Source of the DNA: Trebouxia sp. TZW2008
Taxonomy: Eukaryota > Chlorophyta > Trebouxiophyceae > Trebouxiales > Trebouxiaceae
Direction: 5' to 3'
DNA length: 64,000 bases
Assembly: GCA_002118135.1 (NCBI GenBank)
Contig: BDIU01000371.1
Location: 142,530-206,529, forward strand
Positions 57,153 to 64,000 of the stretch are shown here, piece after piece. Made by a program: the position numbers and the translations under genes. The number at the start of each line of letters is the position of its first letter. The stretch's first letter is position 1. The notes under the pieces were generated by a model, which was not told the origin of the DNA, did not search any database, and worked only from the letters and a program-made list of their open reading frames with translations.

Positions 57153-57398
57153 CAAGCATTGGTCTGCAAGTGTATGCCGCGAACCATTTAAAACGCACGC
57201 CAGCTTGGCTAATCAGAAGTCCTGTCAGACTGTCGTATAGCTTGCTCGACGATATATGTGTTGAAACAACGATTGCTTGTGGGCTGATGCTTTATTTGTT
57301 GACGCTACTCTGTTGCATGCTGGCGGGTCGTGGCCGACGCTAGCGCCCGAAGAACTGCACCATCACAGACACGCAACGTGCCTTGCCTTCGGCAAGAA
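57153..57398. promoter_or_regulatory. Short bidirectional promoter region
   Basis: Only 246 bp separate the divergent start codons of the membrane protein and protease 2. Both promoters and 5' UTRs must fit here, unless the membrane protein starts further in at 56929. A 'ttaaaa' run near 57187-57192 is AT-rich, but I cannot call it a TATA box. Confidence 0.4.
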
Positions 57399-58952
57399 AT
57401 GCGTGCGTCAGCACTCGGCTCACTTCTAGGAGCGCTCTTGTTGCTGTCGCACGCGAGCTTGCTCGTTGCCAGGTGCGAATAGCAGAATCGACGCCCTGCA
57501 GGGCCTTGACCTAACAGCAAAGCTGCATATAGCCTTGTTCATCAAAGCGCCTATTCTGCACTTCACCAATCACCCCACACTGAAGTCCAGCTGTGCTGAA
57601 TGCATGTGCTGTCTCTGCAGTGATGCCAACCCCCATCAGCGTGTACAGGCTTTGCAGCAGCTGAGTATACAGAGTGCATCAACCCAATCTGCATCCACTT
57701 CTTCAGCGCAATGCAGCGATGCAGCCTGTACAGAGAACGCTCAAGCTGTAGCACCTCAGCATCGCTCCAGCCTTGCGCGCAAGCTCCTGACATATGCCAG
57801 GCAGCTTGTAACTGACCTGAGCCAGAGCGATGTTTTTCTTGGAGCAACCAGCCTTGCAGATGAGCTTCAGGCTGCCCTCAGCAGTGGCAGCAGCGCCAGC
57901 AGCAGTGGCAGCAGTGGCAGCAGCGCCAGCAGTGGTGTTGCACAGGGGGGTGATTCCAGCAGTGTGATTGGGGGTTTGCGGTCCCCAGAGCCCCCTAGCT
58001 TGCAAGATGAAGGCAGTGGCATGGTTTGGATTGGCAAGGGAGTTGCCCCTATCATCAAGTAAGCATGCTTGAAGTCAGATCATTGGTCACTGCAAAGAGA
58101 CAGAATGTGCCACCATGCATCATGCATGCATGCCATGATGCTCACCACGTGCAGCAGTTACACTTTTGTATTTGCCACTGATTTTGGGTCAGAAGGGAGG
58201 ATGGGCAGATGTGCAATGGGCCAGAAAGGCCCTCCAAATCAGCAAAAATCCGTTTTACATTGTCTAACACCAGCAAACTGGCCAAAATGTATGATTTGTG
58301 AGGCAGGCTTGTTTGTGTTGCATGCGACATCTCCTGGCCCAATGCCTCAGGCCATGCGTCTGACTCCAAATGCTAGAGACTTGCAAGCTGCAACCCACGG
58401 CAAAAGCAATACATTCAGAATGCAAGCCTCACCGCATTGTAAGCATGAAATTTGCATGCCACAGCAATTGTTGAAATCTTCCTGTGTAGAAGTGCTAGCA
58501 TGCATTGCAAGCCTTCCCAGATGCTTGTCATGGCCAACACCAGCAATCTCTTTTCTTGATGGCCATGTTGCAAAGGGTCAGCCCGCACCAACTGACTGCA
58601 ACTTGGCGTTTGCAGGTCCTCAAACAGCACAAGCACCAGCAGTGGCGCTATGTCTACTCAGTCAGTAGCCCACACCAAGGCAGCTGTCACATATATGGTA
58701 GTCTTCCAGGATGCTGTTTCCAATGCCAAGATCGAGCAGCTGTGCAGCAGTGCACCCTCCAACTATGGTTTCAGCTGTGATCAGATCTTCAGCAAAACCT
58801 TCAAGGGCTTTACAACAACTGTAAGTTGCAAGACGCTATTGCATCAGACCAAACACAGTGACTTGCGGTTCAGCAAGGCCTAAGCGTCGTGGTTTCTCCG
58901 TGCATATTCTCTTGCACAAAACATATAGCACTTTGAAAGGACATCTGGAGAA

Positions 58953-58987
<35 letters not shown>

Positions 58988-61900
58988 GACTAACTGCCTT
59001 CCACATACCACACTACATCATGTCTGCCAAAACTAAGAACCGTTTGATATTGTTCCAAATCAGAAACTTATACATGCCATGCCAAATGCAGCCGTTAGAC
59101 CTATGATATATGAACAATGCCAGAGCAAGAACAAATGTGCCATGTGCAGACAAGTAAGAAGCAGCTGCAGAATTCCTGATGGCTGTTGGGGGTTATGGCA
59201 CAGCGCGCATGTGAGGATTAGTCGGTACAGCTGCCACCTGCACTGCATCATCTGTGCCAAAACAAGACTGCCAAACAATGACGTGTCACAACAAAAGTGC
59301 TGTTGATGAAAATTGGCTTGAGCTGATGTCTTGTGCAGACAAGTCAGGAGAAGCTGCAGGTATTTCTAACGGCTGTGGGGGGCATGGCACAGTATGCACG
59401 TGAAGATGAGCCTGTGCAGCTGCAAACAGTGAGTACTGTTTCCTGATTTTGCTTCGTTTTCTTGTCCCTGTTCTTCTTTCTCCTTTTCTCTTTCCCTTAC
59501 TATGCTTCCTCTTTATCTTCCTCTACCTTTTCATCACGGCGCAGTATGTAGTGAAGATGAGCCTGTGCAGCTGCAGACAGTGAGTGCTTATGTTCTCCCT
59601 TGCTTATTCATTTTGCTCTTCCTCTTTTTGTTTTGACTCTTTCTTCTTGCCGGTCTATCTTCTGTTCTTCTTCTTCTCCAGGCTTCTGTGGCTTCCTTTG
59701 GTTTTTCTTCTTCTGCATTCTTGATCCTCCTCTTCTCCCTCACTGTTTCACAAACCGTTCTGTTGCACTTCTGCTCCACCTGCTGTAGCTGCATCAGTAC
59801 ATCTGCTTATGTAACTCCTGTGTAACAGCTGGTCAAGGCATGATTTGAAATCGGCTCCTCAGCTCCTGCCTTTGAAGCTTGTTTATGAGTTCCCTGTTCT
59901 TACTCAATCAATCGATCGATTGATCAATCGATCGATCAATCAATCAATCAATCAGTCAATCAATCAATCAATCTGTGTTCTTACTGGTAATGATTGTCTC
60001 CACCGTGCGCTTCTTCTTGGTCTTTGCACATCAGCGTGAAAGCTGCCATGTGTGCCCTGCAGACAACTGTGCAGTCCTTGAGTGTCAAGTCCACTGGAGA
60101 CATAGTCAGCGCTGGGCTGTGGGGGCTTGACCGTATTGACCAGAAGCCCATAAAGCGTGACTACATGTACCATTACTCCTCCACAGGCTCTGGTGTGCAT
60201 GTATACACTGTTGATACGGTAAGATATACCAACAAACACAGAAGTCAGCAATATGATGATTTCCTTGATCATTGGAGGCTGTGCTAATGCTGATGCTGCT
60301 GAGGTTGCATGAATGCCTGCACGGTGACACGTGCTTCACTGCACGTGAAACAAAAGGTGTCTAATATTGTATTGATAGCAGTCATGAATAGATTCGAAAG
60401 TGTAAACTTGCAAGCCTGTGCTCAAGCCTGAACTGCTGAGTTGTTGCAACAGCTGACCCGTGTGCTGTGTTCAAAATGCATGCCTGAACAGTAACACCTT
60501 TTTTGTTTCTAGCGTGGGCTTTCAATTTGTCTGACATTCTTTGCAAGTTACATTGGATGTTCAGTTCTCTGCCCTTATGTACAGGGCATCAATCCATATC
60601 ATGAGGAGTTCACAGATGCTTCAGGCAACAGCAGAGTTAGCACTGCCTACAGCTATGACACCACACAGTATGACGACTGCAACGGGCATGGAACTCACAT
60701 CACTGGAACCATGGCTGGCCGTCACTATGGCCTGGCTAAGGATGCTACTATACACTCAGGTAACTAGTTGACCATACAATGGAACTTGTATCTCTGTGTT
60801 GTGTATGACAGACAACTCTGTCAGCAACAGCAGAGTCAGCACCGCTTACAGCTATGACACCACACAGTATGATGACTGCAATGGTCATGGGACTCACATC
60901 ACTGGCGCCATGGCTGGCCGTCACTATGGCCTGGCTAAGGACACAACCATTCATTCAGGTGATGTGGTTTTGCCTGCTGACAAACAGTCAAGATCTGTCC
61001 TTTTATGTCACTGCACAACATGACATGACATGACATGACAGCAATGGTCATGGTCAACCTTTCTTGTTTGTCCTTCCTGCTTTCTCCTTCTTATCCTTTA
61101 TTCATGCTGTGCATGCTGTGCAGTGAAGGTGATGGACTGTGATGGAGAGGGTGCCAAGTCAACCATAGTCACATGGCTGAAGTGGATCCCAGACAATCTA
61201 AAGCCGCCTTCTCTTGCGTCTGTTCTTCTTGTTTGCTGCTGCTTCTTCTGCTTCTTGTTCTCATGCTGTGCATGCTGTGCAGTGAGGGTCATGGACTGTG
61301 ATGGCGAGGGTGCCATGTCGACCATAGTCACAGGGCTGGAATGGATTCTGGCCAACTTGCAGCTGCCAGCAGTGGTGCTGATGTCCATTGGCGGTGACGG
61401 CACACTTCTTCTTGACCAGGCATGTGAAGCCTTAGTCAAGGCTGGAGCAACTGTGGTGGTGGCTGCTGGCAATAGCGCTGAAGGTGAGAAATCCGTAATG
61501 ATTCATCAAATTGTTGTGATTCCTCGACACAGATGAAGTCTGTAATCATTTGTGACGGATGATGCAACATACATGCAACAGCATCATGTTTAGGAAGAGG
61601 AGTTCCTGAAACCAACTTTTGAAAATGTGACGACAGCCATCAGAATTGGTTCATTGAGCCTTGAGTACTTGCAGAACATTTGCTTGCTGGGCTCGGCCAG
61701 ATATGTATTCTTATCAAAGTGAGAAATATCAACAGCACAGACCAAATGAGTGCCTTCTCAGACAGTAGACAAATGGTGGACATTGCCCAAACTGAACAAG
61801 CTGTGGTCTTTTGAAGTGATGTCTGATGCTGATTGCAAGTGACAGCAACTGCAGGGGTGCAGCCATGATCACACTGGCAGCCATCAAAATCGGGGACCAG

Positions 61901-64000
61901 ATGCCTACCTGCTCAGATGGTGGAGTTGGTTCTGCACAATTGTTGATCAGGGTGCTTGGGCAGCAAGACCAGGTTCTTGTAAGACTTTAAGTCGTGACTG
62001 GTGTTGATTTCAGTGTTGTGTGATTGCAGATGCTTGCTTGCTGAGCCCAGCCAGAGATGCAGCGGTGATCACAGTAGCAGCCATAAAAAACGGGGACCAG
62101 ATGCCTGCCTACTCAGATGGTGGAGTGTGCGTGGACATCCTAGGACCAGGATCTTCAGTGCTGTCAGCCTACTATGGCAGCGACTCTGGCACATCGTAAG
62201 CGTTACTTCTTTGCAGAAGTTATAAGTTGACAGACCCTGTAACATGTCCATGGTGTGACTTCTTGGATCAGGATCTGCAGTGCAGTCAGCATACTATGGC
62301 AGCGACTCTGGCAGGTCGTAAGCTGTCCTGACTGTGGCTATACATTTTTCTCAGATAGCCACTTGTCAATGACTTATGAATTGCGTATACACATTTGCAT
62401 CACAGTTGCATCACAGGTGCTCTTCAGTGCTGTCAACATACTACGGCAGTGACTGTGGCACATTGTAAGCTGTCTTCTGCCTGTGTCGATTTGTGTAGCT
62501 ATTGTGAAGCAGATTTGTCAGTGTGTGTGTCTGTGTGACAACTGCTTAGCTGTCGTATAGTTGGTGATTACACACTGCCTGCTCCTGCTCCTGCTCCTGC
62601 CCCTGCCCCTGCCCCTGCCCCTGCCCCTGCTGCCTTTGCCCCTGCCCCTACCCCTGCCATGCTGTTGCACACGCAATTGCATCTCCTCACTGCTGTATGC
62701 GCATCACATGGGTCTTGCAGCCGTGTACTCTCGCGTGTGACGCCTCAATGCAGCATGCTACTGTCAACACTCCTGGGCATATTCATCATGACCATCCAAT
62801 ATTGATTTGTGTAGGGTGTTGAGTGGCACGTCAATGGCGGCGCCCCACATTGCTGGCATTGCTGCCCTGTACCTGCAGACCCACTCCTCTTCTGCCCCCT
62901 ATCAGGTTTGCCCATCTGCCTTTTGACTTGCCTTTGTTTTCTGCCTATTTGCCAATGAGCAGCCACCTGTTGAGCATGCATACATGCTTTTTGACTGGGT
63001 GACATCATTTGTTGGGTCTCAGACCAAACCCACTTGGGTGTCAAGCTGAGCTGCTTTTGGCAACAGTATGTCAAAGTCACCACAAATTATCAAAACCCCA
63101 AAGTTTTGCACTTTCAGCTGTCTCTTCGCAGGTGCAATCAGCTATAATGTCCTTAGGCACATGGGAGTCAGCGACCCAGCACCACTGAACACCGACACCC
63201 CCAACGTCATTGGCAACAGCCTGCTGGTACAATTATCATATAATTGTTATATAAAACTGGTCAAACACAACAACAAGATTAACTGGTACCTTGAAATTGT
63301 GTGCAGGTGCGGTTGGCTATCATGTCATCAGCCACATGGGGGGGTCACCGACCCAGCAGCACTGTCACAGACACCCCCAACGTCATTGGCAACACCCTGC
63401 TGTTGCAAGTTTCATACAACACCGGTCAAACACAACAACAAAATTTACTTATACCTTGAAATTGAGTGCAGGCGCGGTCAGCTATCATGTCATCAGCCAC
63501 ATGGGGGGTCACCGGCCCAGCAGCACTGAACACAGACACCCCCAACGTCATTGGTAACACCCTGCTGTTGCAAGTTTCACATAATACCAGTCAAACACAA
63601 CAGCAAGCTTCACTTATACCTTGTAATTGTGTGCAGGTGCGGTCAGCTATCATGTCATCAGCCACATGGGGAGTCATTGACCCCTCAGCACTGTATGCAG
63701 ACACCCCTAACGTCATTGGCAACAGCCTGCTGGTAGACCATGTCGTGACGCAGTGCAATGGAGTCGACTTTGTCAACATCACTGAGGCAAATGCCAGGTA
63801 CGCCTGCTCCTCTTCTTCCATGTGCAGAGTTTGTCAACATCATTCAGGCAGACTGCACATAAACACCCCTAACGTCATCGGCAACAGCCTGCTGGTAGAC
63901 CCTGTCGTGACACAGTGTAACGGAGTAGACTTTGTCAACATCACTGAGTCAAATGCCAGGTGCGCCTGCTCCTCTTCTTCCATGTGCAGAGTTTGTCAAC
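57399..64000 (+). CDS. Secreted subtilisin-like serine protease (S8), protease 2, 3' end outside window
   Basis: Ten exons seen: 57399-57472, 57621-58058, 58616-58820, 59339-59428, 60063-60218, 60585-60759, 61283-61483, 62030-62195, 62815-62905, 63637-63797. All join in phase, giving about 585 residues so far. A signal peptide (LLGALLLLSHASLLVA) and a Ser/Gly-rich N-terminal region (SSGSSASSSGSSGSS) precede an I9-type propeptide (TYMVVFQDAVSNAKIEQL). The mature-domain junction is AGLWGLDRIDQKP. Catalytic residues are Asp320 (YTVDTG, split by an intron), His356 (GHGTHITGTMAG), Asn443 (VAAGNSAE) and Ser508 (GTSMAAPHIAG), all intact. It is a diverged paralogue of protease 1, 3 kb away on the same strand. 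Exon 6 has an in-phase tandem copy. The C-terminal part is missing because the window ends. Confidence 0.9.
58952..58987 (+). repeat. (CTG)n microsatellite in protease 2 intron 3
   Basis: Twelve consecutive ctg units lie inside intron 3, followed by a cga interruption. Confidence 0.95.
59140..59590 (+). repeat. Echoes on both sides of protease 2 exon 4
   Basis: Upstream, 59146-59215 (tgtgcagacaagtaagaagc ... ggttatggcacagcgcgca) is a diverged copy of the whole exon 59339-59428. Downstream, 59541-59586 (gcgcagtatgtagtgaagat then gagcctgtgcagctgcagacagtgag) copies its 3' end and donor. Pyrimidine-rich tracts (59440-59535, 59595-59745) surround the downstream copy. Confidence 0.85.
59905..59973 (+). 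repeat. (ATCA/ATCG)n microsatellite in protease 2 intron 4
   Basis: About 70 bp of imperfect tetranucleotide repeat (tcaatcaatcgatcgattga then related units), partly self-complementary, sits about 90 bp before exon 5. Confidence 0.95.
60600..60958 (+). repeat. Near-identical in-phase tandem copy of protease 2 exon 6
   Basis: The segment 60812-60958 repeats 60631-60759 with few differences (offset 199-200 bp), including the GHGTHITG catalytic-His coding region. The copy has its own acceptor (tgacag) and donor (tcag|gtgatg). Both exon ends are in phase 1, so the 147-nt copy could be included as a 49-codon cassette after exon 6. Confidence 0.9.
61016..61041 (+). repeat. (ACATG) short tandem repeat
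   Basis: Five imperfect acatg units lie in protease 2 intron 6. Confidence 0.85.
61118..61370 (+). repeat. Echo of protease 2 exon 7 5' end
   Basis: The block 61119-61205 (gtgcagtgaaggtgatggac ... gagggtgccaagtcaacca ... aagtggatcccagacaatct) is a copy of 61278-61360 (gtgcagtgagggtcatggac ... gagggtgccatgtcgacca). The offset is about 159 bp. A tgctgtgcatgctgtgcagt stretch precedes both. Confidence 0.9.
61665..62472 (+). repeat. Echoes on both sides of protease 2 exon 8
   Basis: Upstream copies of the 5' part are at about 61672-61705 (cttgcagaacatttgcttgc) and 61846-61920 (gcagccatgatcacactggc ... cggggaccagatgcctacc). Downstream copies of the 3' end and donor are at about 62268-62322 and 62412-62470 (ctacggcagtgactgtggca then cattgtaagctg). 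The real exon is 62030-62195. Confidence 0.85.
62577..62659 (+). repeat. CCTGCY hexanucleotide minisatellite
   Basis: About 83 bp of cctgct units grading into cctgcc units lies in protease 2 intron 8. Confidence 0.95.
63120..64000 (+). repeat. Five to six tandem copies around protease 2 exon 10
   Basis: Copies of the acceptor and 5' part (gtgcrggtcagctatcatgt ... cacatgggg ... cccaacgtcattggcaaca) begin near 63131, 63305, 63471 and 63635 (real). The spacing is about 165-174 bp. A copy of the 3' part with donor (cccctaacgtcatcggcaac ... aatgccag|gt) follows at 63866-63960. The 'cttcttccatgtgcagagtt' flank is repeated at about 63812-63832 and at the window end, so another copy probably follows. 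Confidence 0.9.

Noticed and set aside
1..64000. tRNA, rRNA and transposon genes.
   Set aside because: No cloverleaf, rRNA core sequence, reverse transcriptase or transposase motif, or terminal repeat could be identified by eye. A tool-based scan might still find short or decayed ones.

Overview
This window is nuclear DNA of an intron-rich eukaryote, most likely a chlorophyte green alga. The gene content fits: a plant-type UBP1 RNA-binding protein, a plant-type zinc-knuckle/PSP protein, a desiccation-related ferritin-like protein of the plant pcC13-62 family, and a small membrane protein with a plastid-transit-like N-terminus. A trebouxiophyte such as a lichen photobiont is possible because desiccation-related proteins are prominent there, but that is inference. 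Introns are GT-AG, acceptors are mostly TGCAG, and TGCA-type words are abundant.

Layout. 1-389 (-): first exons of an Arg/Ser-rich protein leaving the window. 2269-7425 (-): three-RRM UBP1/TIA-1-type protein, 7 exons. 10381-13543 (+): secreted desiccation-related protein, 9 exons. 14527-20618 (+): ten-helix EamA/DMT transporter, 8 exons. 22266-26550 (-): ZCCHC8-like protein, 6 exons. 27267-28981 (+): V-ATPase subunit E, 6 exons. 30037-35852 (-): membrane-anchored multicopper oxidase, 14 exons. 36306-44143 (+): large acidic coiled-coil protein with one EF-hand, 10 exons. 44974-54332 (+): subtilisin-like (S8) protease, 13 exons. 55337-57152 (-): unrecognised probable plastid membrane protein, 5 exons. 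57399 to the right edge (+): second S8 protease, 10 exons seen. Every complete gene model sums to a whole number of codons with matching splice phases, which is strong internal support. All models were built by eye.

The most striking feature is not a gene. Most genes carry degenerate tandem copies, about 90-230 bp each, of the DNA spanning an exon/intron junction. Copies of an exon's 5' end (with its acceptor) lie upstream in the preceding intron. Copies of an exon's 3' end (with its donor) lie downstream in the following intron. Much of the intron mass in the two proteases, the transporter, the ZCCHC8-like gene, the UBP1-like gene, the coiled-coil gene and the oxidase is made of these 'junction echoes'. 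Most are frame-broken, but at least two (in the two proteases) remain in phase and could be alternative exons. The V-ATPase gene shows none that I can see.

The genes do not form one pathway. Three secreted or surface enzymes (an oxidase and two tandem subtilases) suggest extracellular or cell-wall chemistry; the UBP1-like, ZCCHC8-like and Arg/Ser-rich proteins are RNA-processing factors. Three head-to-head pairs (ZCCHC8/V-ATPase E, oxidase/coiled-coil, plastid protein/protease 2) probably share promoter regions.
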